From the NCBI RefSeq assembly GCF_900113315.1, contig NZ_FOZG01000001.1:1178001-1242000 (forward strand): a stretch of 64,000 nt of DNA. The letters run 5' to 3'. Made by a program: the position numbers and the translations under genes. Positions 28,689-37,788 of the stretch are shown in pieces (the first letter of the stretch is position 1; every line of letters starts with the position of its first letter). The DNA comes from Sphingomonas jatrophae. Its GTDB lineage: Bacteria; Pseudomonadota; Alphaproteobacteria; Sphingomonadales; Sphingomonadaceae. Below the pieces are notes generated by a model. That model made no database searches and was not told where the DNA came from. It worked only from the letters and a program-made list of their open reading frames with translations.

Positions 28689-30213
28689 TGCTGCCGAAGG
28701 TGCCGGCCGGTCGCGGATCGGGCTTGCGCTGCTCGCCTCCGCCTTCGTCGTCGCCACCTGCGGGCTGATCTACGAATTCCTCGCCGGCACGCTCGCATCC
28801 TACCTGCTCGGCGACAGCGTCACCCAATTCTCCACCGTCATCGGCAGCTATCTGTTCGCCATGGGCGTCGGCAGCTGGTGCTCGCGCTACGTGAAATCGG
28901 GCGAATTGCGGCTGTTCGTCCGGGTCGAGCTGCTGATCGCCGCGATCGGCGGCAGCTCCGCGGCTGTGCTGTTCCTGCTGTTCGACCGGGTGGAGGATTT
29001 CCGCCTGCCGCTCTACGGGCTGGTGCTGGCGATCGGCGGTCTAGTGGGCCTGGAAATCCCGCTGCTGATGCGCATCCTCAAGGATCGGCTGGAATTCGGC
29101 GATCTCGTCGCCAAGGTGCTGACCTTCGACTATGTCGGCGCGCTGGCGGCCAGCCTGCTGTTTCCGCTGCTGCTGGTGCCGCATCTCGGCCTGATCCGCA
29201 CCGGCTTTCTGTTCGGACTGGCCAATGCCGGCGTCGCCATCGCGCTGATCCTGCTGCTGCCCGAGCGGCGCCGGCTGACGGCCGAGCTGGTCGCCGGCCT
29301 GCTCGTCACCGGCGCGTTGCTCGCCGGCTTCGTCTCGTCCGAGCGGTTGCAGCGTGCCGCGGAAGTCGCCGCTTATGGCGAGCCGATCATCTACGCCGCC
29401 TCCACCCCCTATCAGCGCCTCGTGCTGACCAAGCGCAACGACGAGATCCGCCTCTATCTCAGCGGCAATCTGCAATTCTCGTCGCGCGACGAATATCGCT
29501 ATCACGAGGCGCTGGTGCATCCCGCGCTCACCCGCGCAGCCACCTTGCGCGACGTGCTGGTGCTGGGCGGCGGCGACGGTCTGGCCGTGCGGGAGATCCT
29601 CAAATATCCCGGCATCGCCTCGATCACGCTCGTCGATCTCGATCCCGCCATGACCAACCTGTTCCGCACCAGCGCCATGCTGGCGGCGCTGAACGGCAAT
29701 GCGTTCCGCTCGCCCAAGGTGCATGTCGTCACCGCCGACGCGTTCGGCTGGCTGCGCGCCAATCGGCGGCGGTTCGATGCGGTTCTGGTCGACTTTCCCG
29801 ATCCGACCAACTTCTCCGTCGGCAAGCTCTACACGCTCAGCTTCTACCGTGAGCTGGCCCGCGCCGTCGCGCCGGGCGGCATGGCGGCGGTGCAGGCCAC
29901 CTCCCCGCTCGTTGCGCCCAACGCCTACTGGACGGTGGCGACGACGCTGGAGGCGGCAGGCTTCGCGACCCGCGGCTATCACGCTTATGTGCCGAGCTTC
30001 GGCGAATGGGGCTTCGTGCTGGCCGGCCACACCGCGCCGGGCGCCCCCGTGCGGGCGCTGCCGCCGCGCCTGCGCTTCCTGAACGCGCGGGCCGAGCAGC
30101 TCGCCTTCTTCTTCCCGCCCGACATGGCGCGGCGGCCGACGCCGGTGAACCGGCTCGACAATCAGGCGCTGGTTCGCGCCTTCGATGCCGAATGGAGCCG
30201 GGTGGAGGGATGA
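28681..30213 (+). CDS. Membrane-anchored polyamine aminopropyltransferase
   Basis: 510 residues. The N-terminal half is a membrane domain with about seven helices (LALLASAFVVATCGLIYEFL through LVAGLLVTGALLAGF, to about 220). The C-terminal half is a spermidine-synthase fold: STPYQRLVL, LYLSGNLQFSSRDEYRYHEALVHP, the AdoMet loop LVLGGGDGLAVREILKY (about 293-309), VDLDP and the catalytic-type aspartates D371/D374 in LVDFPDP. It should transfer aminopropyl groups from decarboxylated AdoMet, which the SpeD encoded downstream could supply. The acceptor is unknown. The stop overlaps the FAD protein gene (ATGA). Confidence 0.9.
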   Translation: MADAAEGAGRSRIGLALLASAFVVATCGLIYEFLAGTLASYLLGDSVTQFSTVIGSYLFAMGVGSWCSRYVKSGELRLFVRVELLIAAIGGSSAAVLFLLFDRVEDFRLPLYGLVLAIGGLVGLEIPLLMRILKDRLEFGDLVAKVLTFDYVGALAASLLFPLLLVPHLGLIRTGFLFGLANAGVAIALILLLPERRRLTAELVAGLLVTGALLAGFVSSERLQRAAEVAAYGEPIIYAASTPYQRLVLTKRNDEIRLYLSGNLQFSSRDEYRYHEALVHPALTRAATLRDVLVLGGGDGLAVREILKYPGIASITLVDLDPAMTNLFRTSAMLAALNGNAFRSPKVHVVTADAFGWLRANRRRFDAVLVDFPDPTNFSVGKLYTLSFYRELARAVAPGGMAAVQATSPLVAPNAYWTVATTLEAAGFATRGYHAYVPSFGEWGFVLAGHTAPGAPVRALPPRLRFLNARAEQLAFFFPPDMARRPTPVNRLDNQALVRAFDAEWSRVEG

Positions 30214-31823
30214 GCCCGCACGTCTCCCGCCGCGTCCTGCTGGGCGGTGCCGCGGCGACGGCCGCCGCCGCCGGCGCGGGCGCGCTGGCGCTGCGGCGGG
30301 AGAGCTGGCCCGGCACGCTCGGCGGTGCCGATGCCGCGCGCGGTCATAAGCTGCGCGACGGCCGCTTCCCCCCGCCTGCCGAAACGCGCGAAACGGGCAT
30401 TGCCATCGTCGGCGGCGGCGTCGCCGGGCTCGCGGCGGCGTGGGCGCTGGCCGAGGCGGGGCACGAAAACGTCACGCTGTTCGAGCTGGAGGATCAGCCC
30501 GGCGGCAATGCCCGCAGCGGACGCAACGCCGTCTCCGCCTTCCCGCTCGGCGCGCACTATCTGCCGATCCCCAACGCCGAGGCCACCAGTGTCCGCCACC
30601 TGCTCGAGCGGTTGGGCATCATCACCGGCTGGTCGGGCGGCAAGCCGATCTTCGATCCCTATCAGGTCGTCGCCGATCTCGACGAGCGGCTGCTCCGCCT
30701 CGGCCGCTGGCAGGAGGGGCTGGAGCCCAGCTTTGCCCTGTCCCCGGGCGAGCGGCGCGAGAGCGAGGCATTCTTCGCGGCCATGGCGAACTATCGGGCG
30801 ATGCGCGGGCGGGACGGTCGCCCCGCCTTCGCCCTGCCCGCCACGTTCAGCTCGCGCGATGCCGAACTGCTCGCGCTCGACCGGATCAGCTTCGCCACCT
30901 GGCTCGACCGCAAGGGCTTCCGCTCGCCCGCCTTGCGCGCGCACCTGCGCTATTGCTGCCGCGACGATTATGGCTGCGAGCCGGAACACACCTCCGCCTG
31001 GGCCGGCATCCACTATTTCGCCGGCCGCCGCGGCGAGGCTGCGAATGTCGACGGCGATGCGGTGCTGACGTGGCCTAGCGGTAACGGCCACCTGACGCAG
31101 GCCATGGCCCGCCGCGTCGCCAGCCGGATAAGCGGCGGGCAGGTCGTCCATGCGGTGCGGACTGAGGGCGCGGGCGCCGTCATCGACAGCTACGATGTTG
31201 CGGCGGGGCGCACCATCCGCTGGCAAGCGCAGGCGGCGATCGTCGCGGCACCGCGCTTCGTCGCCGCGCGGCTGGTCGGCGGCTCGGCGGAGGGCTTCTC
31301 CTACGCGCCGTGGGTCGTCGCGAACGTCACGGTGGACCGGCTGCCGCGCGGGCCCGGCACGGCGCTGGCGTGGGACAATGTGTCGTCCACCAGCCCCTCG
31401 CTCGGCTATGTCGTCGCCACGCACCAGTCGCAGGGCGCGGTGGACGGGCCGACCGTGCTCACCTGGTATGATGCGCTGTCGAGCATGCCCCCGGCCGCTG
31501 CGCGCCGGCTGATGCTGAGTCGCCCGCTGGGCGAATGGCAGCGGCTGGTGGCGGACGATCTGCTGGCGATGAACCCCGACCTAAAAGGCGCCATCCGCCG
31601 GATCGACGTGTGGCGCTGGGGCCATGGCATGATCCGGCCGGTGCCGGGCTTCCTGTGGGGCGCGGCGCGCGAAGCGGCGGCGGAGGCCCGCCCGCCTTTG
31701 TTCTTCGCCCACTCCGATCTGAGCGGCCTCTCCCTGTTCGAGGAGGCGCATTATCGCGGCACGCTGGCGGCCGAGCAGGCGATGGCGCATCTCGGCCGCC
31801 CGTTCACGTCGCTGCTGGCATGA
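30210..31823 (+). CDS. Tat-type FAD-dependent amine oxidase-like protein
   Basis: 537 residues. A twin-arginine leader SRRVLLGGAA followed by an Ala-rich helix (about 6-28) suggests export or periplasmic anchoring. The FAD dinucleotide motif IAIVGGGVAGLAAAWALAEAG is near 64-84, followed by FELEDQPGGNARSG, as in flavin amine oxidases. Later motifs include YVVATHQSQG and the C-terminal FFAHSDLSGLSLFEEAHYRG FAD contact. It overlaps both neighbours by four bases, between an aminopropyltransferase and SpeD, so a polyamine-derived substrate is a reasonable but untested idea. Confidence 0.88.
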   Translation: MSPHVSRRVLLGGAAATAAAAGAGALALRRESWPGTLGGADAARGHKLRDGRFPPPAETRETGIAIVGGGVAGLAAAWALAEAGHENVTLFELEDQPGGNARSGRNAVSAFPLGAHYLPIPNAEATSVRHLLERLGIITGWSGGKPIFDPYQVVADLDERLLRLGRWQEGLEPSFALSPGERRESEAFFAAMANYRAMRGRDGRPAFALPATFSSRDAELLALDRISFATWLDRKGFRSPALRAHLRYCCRDDYGCEPEHTSAWAGIHYFAGRRGEAANVDGDAVLTWPSGNGHLTQAMARRVASRISGGQVVHAVRTEGAGAVIDSYDVAAGRTIRWQAQAAIVAAPRFVAARLVGGSAEGFSYAPWVVANVTVDRLPRGPGTALAWDNVSSTSPSLGYVVATHQSQGAVDGPTVLTWYDALSSMPPAAARRLMLSRPLGEWQRLVADDLLAMNPDLKGAIRRIDVWRWGHGMIRPVPGFLWGAAREAAAEARPPLFFAHSDLSGLSLFEEAHYRGTLAAEQAMAHLGRPFTSLLA

Positions 31824-32191
31824 GCCCGTTCGACGGCACCCACCTGCTGGCCGACCTGCACGGCTGCGACCGGCTGGACGAGCCCGCGCTGATCGAGCGC
31901 GCCCTGCGCGCCGCGGTGGCGGGCGCTGGCGCCACCCTGCTCGGTCTCAAGCTGCACCATTTCGGTGGGTGCCAGGGCGTTACCGGCGTCGCGCTGCTGG
32001 CGGAATCGCACGTCTCGATCCACACCTGGCCCGAGCACCGCTATGCCGCGGTCGACATCTTCCTGTGCAGCGGCCGCGCGCATGTGGAGCGCGCCATAGA
32101 AGCGCTGACCACCGTCCTGGCCCCCCAATGCTGTGAAACGCAGCTGATCGCGCGCGGCTATTCGTCCGTCACCGAGACGAGCGCGCGCTGA
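31820..32191 (+). CDS. speD: S-adenosylmethionine decarboxylase proenzyme
   Basis: 123 residues, the short bacterial class 1B type. The self-cleavage site is in LLAESHVSIHTWPE, with E62/S63 forming the pyruvoyl group; H68 and C83 (FLCSG) occupy the same positions as the catalytic residues of Thermotoga SpeD, from known biochemistry. It produces decarboxylated AdoMet, the aminopropyl donor for the upstream transferase. It is the last gene of the operon; its ATG overlaps the FAD oxidoreductase stop. A convergent gene ends 18 bp away. Confidence 0.95.
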   Translation: MSPFDGTHLLADLHGCDRLDEPALIERALRAAVAGAGATLLGLKLHHFGGCQGVTGVALLAESHVSIHTWPEHRYAAVDIFLCSGRAHVERAIEALTTVLAPQCCETQLIARGYSSVTETSAR

Positions 32192-32209
32192 CCCTCTCAC
32201 AGAGCCCGT

Positions 32210-33559
32210 CTAATAGACGCGCCACCGTGCCCCCGCCGGCCCCACCGATCGCAGTGACCGCAGCCCGAAGCGGGCGGCGACGCAGCGATTGGAGCGGTCG
32301 GCCGGATCGGGATCGATCTGCCGGTTGAAGAAGATGGACGGATAATAAGGCAGGTCGGCAACGGCGACATCCCGCCCCCGCGCCCGGCTCAGCTCAGCCC
32401 AGAACGCCGCCTGGCTCGCCTTCCATGCCGCCGCCTTGGGCAGATCGTGCAGCGCCATCGCGACGTTAGGCGCGGTGACGATCGATCCGGCAAGCGCCGC
32501 CAGCGCCGCGATCTCCAGCGCCGGATGCGCCGTCCGCCCGCGCACATGCCAGGCGACGAAGGCGCTGCCGGCCAGCAGGATGGCGAAGCAGGAACCGAGC
32601 ACGCGGTAGGACGGCACCTGCCCGGTCGCGAGGACGAAGGCCGCGTTCGCCGTCGCCGCCACACAAAGGCTGAGCAGCGCCACCTGCCACCACCGTCGCC
32701 CCCCCGCCAAACCGAGCGAGGTCGAACAGGCGGCGATCATGACGAGTGCCAGGATGCGCGGATCCACCGCGTAGGCGAAGGCCGAGTCATAGGGCCGGAA
32801 CAGCTTCACCGCGGAGCCGAGCAGGCCCACATCGCCGGCCGGCGCGGCGCTCAGCCGCACGTCGGTGCCCGGCGCGAACACGACCAGCGCCGTCGCGGCA
32901 AGTGTCGCCACCAGCGCCGCGGCGAGGCCAAGCGGGCGTTCGCGGTCGAGCAGCTTGCCGAGAATCACACCCGCCAGCGCAGGGGCCAGCGCGATGCCCG
33001 CCAACTCGTTGAAGGTCGGCGCGAGGAACGCCGCGGCGATGCCCGGCACGATATGGCGCAGCCGCGCGCCGGGCTTGAGCAGGAGGTAGAGGGCGAGCGC
33101 CGAGAAGAAGAAGGGCACCGGGTAGCTGATGATGCCCGCCAGCCAGTAGAACAGGTCCGAAATGCCGGGGCTGGCGGACCAGAACACTGCCAGCAGGATC
33201 AGCGCCGCACCAGCCTTGTCGCGCACACTGCGCGCTCGCATCGCCGTCGCGCAGATCAGGTAGAATCCCGCATACCAGATCGGCCCCGACCAGATGACGA
33301 AACCGCCGACATCCTCGCCGGCATAATCGTGCCCCTGCGCCAGCAACGCATAGAGGAACATCGCCGACCACCGGCCGGACCATGTGCGATAATAGAAGTT
33401 GGCGGTCGCGACCGGATCCCCGCTGCTGCCCATGAAGCAGAAATCGTCGAGATAGGGGTAAGCGAAGCGCGCGTAGATCGCTGCCAGCAGGATGGTGACG
33501 AGGCTCGCGCCCAGCACGGCCACGATCGCCAGCCGCCTGATCAACTTGACATCGAGCAA
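32210..33559 (-). CDS. Polytopic membrane protein, DUF6056/GT-C-like
   Basis: 449 residues with about eleven hydrophobic helices. The first loop has YPYLDDFCF (acidic DD in the first extracytoplasmic loop, as in GT-C glycosyltransferases), then FYYRTWSGRWSAMFLYALL and FYWLAGIISYPVPFFF. This pattern fits DUF6056-like proteins, suspected lipid-linked sugar transferases. The C-terminal tail has a soluble segment with PYYPSIFFNRQIDPDPADR. The start used is a TTG at 33559 preceded by GGGGAGGG; a candidate promoter lies just upstream. Sugar and acceptor are unknown. Confidence 0.75.
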   Translation of the reverse strand: MLDVKLIRRLAIVAVLGASLVTILLAAIYARFAYPYLDDFCFMGSSGDPVATANFYYRTWSGRWSAMFLYALLAQGHDYAGEDVGGFVIWSGPIWYAGFYLICATAMRARSVRDKAGAALILLAVFWSASPGISDLFYWLAGIISYPVPFFFSALALYLLLKPGARLRHIVPGIAAAFLAPTFNELAGIALAPALAGVILGKLLDRERPLGLAAALVATLAATALVVFAPGTDVRLSAAPAGDVGLLGSAVKLFRPYDSAFAYAVDPRILALVMIAACSTSLGLAGGRRWWQVALLSLCVAATANAAFVLATGQVPSYRVLGSCFAILLAGSAFVAWHVRGRTAHPALEIAALAALAGSIVTAPNVAMALHDLPKAAAWKASQAAFWAELSRARGRDVAVADLPYYPSIFFNRQIDPDPADRSNRCVAARFGLRSLRSVGPAGARWRVY

Positions 33560-33591
33560 CGCCCGCCCTCCCCGCCGCCTTTGCGGGTTGG

Positions 33592-33619
33592 GCTATAATC
33601 CCGGGGGTCGGTTGTCCAA
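33592..33619 (-). promoter_or_regulatory. Candidate sigma-70-like promoter for the polytopic membrane protein gene
   Basis: On the minus strand TTGGAC (33614-33619) and TATAGC (33592-33597) are separated by 16 bp, 33 bp before the proposed TTG start, with a GGGGAGGG ribosome site between. It is the only low-GC spot in this 78-bp gap. Confidence 0.4.
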
Positions 33620-33637
33620 CAAACCGCTGCGCAGGCG

Positions 33638-36115
33638 CTACAGCACGAACCAGTCGGTCAGCCCCCGCACGTCGCCGATTAGCGAGATGATCATGTCGGC
33701 CTCGCGGTCGCCATTAACGTCGGCAAGCAGGTTGGTGCGCCCCTGCGACTCGATCCAGATCAGCGATAACTCGCCCGCCTGCCCGGTGAAGCGGTCGGTC
33801 AACACGAAGGCCTCGTTGCCGGGCGACATTTGATCGGCATCGATCGCGGAAAGGTCGAGAAGATCGCCAGCGGTAAAATCCTGGATCGTGTCGCGACTGT
33901 AGGGCCCTGAGTCGAAGGTCGAATAATAGACGAAGCGGTCCGCTCCGGCCCCGCCGACCAGGCGGTCAGCGCCGCCAAGGCCGATCAGCGTGTCGTCTCC
34001 GGCATCGCCCGCGAGCCGATTGGCGCCACCATTACCGCGCAGGATGTCGCTGAAGGTCGAGCCGAGCAGCTGTTCGATCCCGATCAGCTGGTCGAGCCCC
34101 GCGCCCACGGTGTCCTGCAGGGCCGACGTATCGAGCCGCACGCTGACGCCCCGTGTCGCCGAATAATAGCTGGCCATATCCTGACCCGCCTCGCCGTCGA
34201 GCACATCCTGTCCCGCGCCGCCGACCAGCATGTCATCTCCCTCGCCGCCGCGCAGCACGTCGTTGCCGGCGAAGCCCTGCAGCATGTCATTGCCGCCGCC
34301 GCCGAGGAACAGGTTGTTCTGCGCATTGCCGTAGAGTGCGTCGGCGAAGGCGGAGCCATAGAGTGACTCGATCGAGACGAGCGTGTCGATCCCGGCACCG
34401 GCCGTATCCTGTGCCGTGGTGATCGCCAGATTGACGGTCACCGCGCCGCCTTCCGCGTAGGAAGCCGCGTCGATCCCCTCTCCCCCGTCGATCTGATCGT
34501 TCCCGGCACCACCTGAGATCGTATCGTTGCCGCCACCGCCGAGAATTCGATCATCGCCTGCCAGCCCACGCAGTTCATTGGCGCCGCTGTCTCCGGTCAG
34601 CACGTCGGCGAACGCGGACCCGGTGAGATTTTCGATTCCGACGAGCGTATCGTTCCCCGCGGCGCCGGTTTGCTGCGCCCCCGCAACGTTGAGGCTGACG
34701 GTCACGCCGCCGCTTGCGCCGCCATAGCTGGCGACATCGCTGCCGGCGCCACCGGCCAGCGTGTCGTTCCCGCGACCGCCCTCCAGCACGTCGGCCAAGT
34801 CGCCGCCGGTCAGCATCACGCGGGATTCGACCAGCGTCACCGCCGAGGCATGCAGCCGGTTGGCCTGGTAGCGCCCGCCTTCCAATATGAGCGTGCCGTC
34901 GCTGCCAAGCTGCGCATCGCCCACCGTCAGCGTCCCGCCGTCCGCCAGTTGGAAGCGCTCGATCCCCGTCACGCCGGCAAGCCCGACTGGATCGACGATG
35001 TAGGCGCTCGAGCGGAATCTCAGCGTATCGAAGCCCGCACCGCCATCGACGACGGTGGCCGCCGTGAAGTTCCCGCCCGGCAGCGCGAACACGTCCGCGC
35101 CCGCACCGCCGCGGAAGGTGTGCTCCTGATAGCCCGTCACGTTCACCGATCGCGTCGGATCGGTGATCCCCGACGCGTCGACGCCGCCATCGCCGACGGT
35201 AAGCTTCAGGACCGGCGCGTTGGCCTGTGCGAAGGCATTGCTGATCTCCACCGAGCTTGTGGCAAAGTAGGTCTCGATACCCGAGATGTTGGCGAGCTGT
35301 GCTGCGGTGCCGCCATTGGCGTACAGCGTGTCACGCCCCGATCCGACGATCGTCACCGCAGCGCCGATATTGTTGTTCAGCCGGTAGACGTTGGGCGCCT
35401 GGCCGCCGATGATCGTCAGCGACTGCACGGATTGGCTGAGCGTCTCCACAACGAGGCCCGCATTCGTCATTGCCGAACCGTCGATCCGCGCAACCAAGCC
35501 GGCCTTCACAGTCACCACGTTGCCGAGCGCCGTGCTGCCCATCCGATCGGTCAGCTCGATCAACTGACCCTCGCCAAGCACGATCCGCTCGATCCCGGAG
35601 ATGCCCGCCAAATCCGCGCGCGTGAAGGCAGTCGTGCCCGTCGTCGGCAGAAGAGTCAGCACGTCGGTCCCGCCGCCGCCGTCGACGATGTCATTGCCGT
35701 CGAGATCGCCCGCGGCGAAGGTGAAGCTATCCGCCCCGCTGCCCCCGAGCAGTGTGTCACGTCCCGCGCCGGACAGGAAGGTCACCGCCCTGGTGGCTTG
35801 CGCGGCATCAATCCGGTCGTCGCCGCTGCCGCCGACGATCGTCAGCTCACTGCTCGATCCAATCAGACTGGCCGGCAGCGTGATGACGTTGACGCCATCC
35901 GCCAACTCAACCCGCTCGACCTGCGTGACCCGCGACAGCGCGGCGGCGGAGATCGTGCCGGCGGCGGTGAAGCGCAGGATGTCAATGGGACTGCCCGTGC
36001 CGCCGGTCACGGCGTCCGCGCTGGTCAGCGTTTCTGGCGTGAACAGGAAGAGATCGGCCACGTTCGTCTTGCCGGCGAAGATATCGGCACCTGCGGTTCC
36101 GGTGAATGTCGCCAC
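33638..36115 (-). CDS. Large RTX-type calcium-binding repeat protein
   Basis: About 825 residues. The first two-thirds repeat a DxFxxGxGxDTLxxxGG and IExxxLADGxxL pattern. The last 400 residues hold classical glycine/aspartate nonapeptides (GGAGNDQIDGGEG, LAGDAGDDTLIGLGGADRLVGGAGADRF) separated by ASYxxAxxGVTVxL segments. The C-terminus (TIQDFTAGDLLDLSAIDAD...) resembles the end of type I-secreted RTX proteins. No signal peptide is present and no type I exporter is in the window. The GTG at 36115 has GGGAGAC upstream; an in-frame GTG at 36163 without a good site is the alternative. Before the island arrived this gene lay about 80 bp after queA. Confidence 0.88.
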   Translation of the reverse strand: MATFTGTAGADIFAGKTNVADLFLFTPETLTSADAVTGGTGSPIDILRFTAAGTISAAALSRVTQVERVELADGVNVITLPASLIGSSSELTIVGGSGDDRIDAAQATRAVTFLSGAGRDTLLGGSGADSFTFAAGDLDGNDIVDGGGGTDVLTLLPTTGTTAFTRADLAGISGIERIVLGEGQLIELTDRMGSTALGNVVTVKAGLVARIDGSAMTNAGLVVETLSQSVQSLTIIGGQAPNVYRLNNNIGAAVTIVGSGRDTLYANGGTAAQLANISGIETYFATSSVEISNAFAQANAPVLKLTVGDGGVDASGITDPTRSVNVTGYQEHTFRGGAGADVFALPGGNFTAATVVDGGAGFDTLRFRSSAYIVDPVGLAGVTGIERFQLADGGTLTVGDAQLGSDGTLILEGGRYQANRLHASAVTLVESRVMLTGGDLADVLEGGRGNDTLAGGAGSDVASYGGASGGVTVSLNVAGAQQTGAAGNDTLVGIENLTGSAFADVLTGDSGANELRGLAGDDRILGGGGNDTISGGAGNDQIDGGEGIDAASYAEGGAVTVNLAITTAQDTAGAGIDTLVSIESLYGSAFADALYGNAQNNLFLGGGGNDMLQGFAGNDVLRGGEGDDMLVGGAGQDVLDGEAGQDMASYYSATRGVSVRLDTSALQDTVGAGLDQLIGIEQLLGSTFSDILRGNGGANRLAGDAGDDTLIGLGGADRLVGGAGADRFVYYSTFDSGPYSRDTIQDFTAGDLLDLSAIDADQMSPGNEAFVLTDRFTGQAGELSLIWIESQGRTNLLADVNGDREADMIISLIGDVRGLTDWFVL

Positions 36116-36192
36116 GTTCGTCTCCCGCGATAGCTCGGGTGCTTTGCAACAGGATTGCGTCACCGAGAAGAGATGCGAAGTGGTACTGACGT

Positions 36193-36318
36193 TTAACGGA
36201 CGGGCAAGAGCAGCGAGGCATCCCCGTAGGAGTAGAAGCGGTAGCCATTTTCAATGGCATGGCTGTAAGCCGCTTTCATCCGCTCCAGCCCCATCAACGC
36301 CGAGACCAGCATGAACAG
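36193..36318 (-). pseudogene. queA: Displaced original 3' end of queA
   Basis: This fragment translates in frame to [20 protein letters not shown], then [21 protein letters not shown] and a TAA stop at 36193-36195. That is the C-terminus of QueA. It aligns without gaps to 44469-44575 at the end of the intact queA (13 mismatches in 107 bp, mostly silent). It has no start and no upstream part. It is the resident queA tail cut off by integration of the island on its right side. Confidence 0.9.
36298..36318. repeat. attL core, 21-bp direct repeat
   Basis: This 21-bp sequence, starting CGCCGAGACC and ending ATGAACAG, is identical to 44555-44575. To its left the two loci stay similar for another 86 bp (queA 3' end), while to its right similarity stops abruptly. 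That is the pattern expected if strand exchange occurred within this core. Confidence 0.85.
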
Positions 36319-36516
36319 ATACTGGTGACAGCTAATTTTCCCGTGCAATAACATCTAGATAGATGGCGGTGAGAGCCGTTTGGCGACGACTCCCACCAAC
36401 CTCCCATTTTCGGCCGAAACCGACCTAGGCCACGCTTCCTGCTGGAGGCATTTTGGTCGGATCGGATTTGGCAAAGTCGCCTACAGCCCACCGACACGGC
36501 GTATCGACGGCTAGGA

Positions 36517-37695
36517 TCAGACCGACGGCAGCACCTGCTCGGCCCACGTCGTCCCCGTAACCCTCGCCGCCGCATTCACGGCGTTCAAGAGCACGCCCTT
36601 GTCGGCATGGGCGTACCGCTCCGTCGTCCGCGTCTGCGCGTGCCCGAGAACCTTCGCCACGATGAACAGCGAGTGGCCCGAGTTCACGAGGTTGCTCGCT
36701 GCGCTGTGCCGAAGGTCATGCACGCGAAGATCGGGGAGCCCAGCCCGCCGCCGGGCCGTGTCCCAGCTATTGAAGAAGGACGTGAACGGCTCACGCGTCT
36801 TCGGGTTCGGCACGATGAACGGGCAGTCCTCGAACCGAGGCACCTGCCGAAGCACCGCGATCGCCTCGTCCGACAGTGGTACATCGCGCTTGCCCGTCTT
36901 GCTGTACGGCAGGTGCCAGACCTTGCCCTCAAGGTCGACGTCGCCCCAGCGGCCGTCGAGCAGCTCGCGCTTGCGGCAACCGGTGAGCAGCAGCAGGGCG
37001 ACGATGTACTGGAGCATCGGGTTCTCGCTCTCCTGCACCGCCTTCTGCAGCCGCTTCGTCTCGTCCGGCTTGAGGAACCGCTCGATCCGGTTGTCGGGAT
37101 CCTTCTGCCTGACGCCTTCCAACGGGTTCTTGTCAGCACCAGGCAGGCCCCACTGTTTGGCGAGCCGGAGCATATAGCCGAAGATCACCTGCCAGCGGTT
37201 CACGAAGGATTGCGAGTAGCCTGACTTCACCTGTCGGTTGAGCCAGTCGATGATTTCCTCTTGTCGCAGCTGATCAAGGTGAAGTCGTCCGAACTTCGGC
37301 AGCAGGTGCAGCCGAAGGATGCGTTCGTCGATATCGTGCGACTTCTTGTTGGAGCGAATGAAATCGAGATAGCGCTCCGACAATTCCTTAACGGTCGGGA
37401 TACGGCGGTTCTCTTCCCGCTTCTCCTGCGGATCGATTCCAAGAGCGACAAGCCCTTTGACACGGACGGCTTCCTTCTTCGCCTCCGCGAACGTGACGTC
37501 GGCGGCGTTGGCGATCTTATACTGACGCTGGCGTCCGTACTGGTTCTTGTAGCGCAGCGCGTAGGTTGCGCCTCCACGCGGACGAGCGTCGAGCACAAAG
37601 CCGGTGACGATCTCATCGAAGAACGTCTCGGGCTTCGTGCGCGGCGTGGCACGAATCGCCTGAACGGCGGCGGCGCTAAGGGTGATGCTGGGCAT
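36517..37695 (-). CDS. Site-specific tyrosine recombinase (island integrase)
   Basis: 392 residues. The N-terminus holds the DUF4102-like integrase arm-binding region (IVTGFVLDARPRGGATYALRYKNQYGRQRQYKIA), then a SAM-like core-binding domain (about 95-190) and the catalytic domain with arginine in LLLTGCRKRELLDGRW, the HDLRHSAAS box, LGHAQTRTTERYAH and its tyrosine nucleophile. The start is ATG 37695 (MPSITLSAAAV) with AAGGAAG before it; an upstream in-frame start adds 24 residues without a clear site. It lies 198 bp from the attL core, the normal position for an integrase. The catalytic set looks complete, so it may still be active. Confidence 0.93.
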   Translation of the reverse strand: MPSITLSAAAVQAIRATPRTKPETFFDEIVTGFVLDARPRGGATYALRYKNQYGRQRQYKIANAADVTFAEAKKEAVRVKGLVALGIDPQEKREENRRIPTVKELSERYLDFIRSNKKSHDIDERILRLHLLPKFGRLHLDQLRQEEIIDWLNRQVKSGYSQSFVNRWQVIFGYMLRLAKQWGLPGADKNPLEGVRQKDPDNRIERFLKPDETKRLQKAVQESENPMLQYIVALLLLTGCRKRELLDGRWGDVDLEGKVWHLPYSKTGKRDVPLSDEAIAVLRQVPRFEDCPFIVPNPKTREPFTSFFNSWDTARRRAGLPDLRVHDLRHSAASNLVNSGHSLFIVAKVLGHAQTRTTERYAHADKGVLLNAVNAAARVTGTTWAEQVLPSV

Positions 37696-37788
37696 GATGC
37701 TTCCTTTGCTGAAGACATGACTTGCCGATCCCGGAACCTCATCGCTGAGGCTCCGGGGCGGCTGCATTCGATTGACGATGGTGTGGAG

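Noticed and set aside
36294-36575. A 93-codon ORF between the attL site and the integrase
   Set aside because: It runs through the attachment core in the wrong frame, has no ribosome site and no recognisable character.
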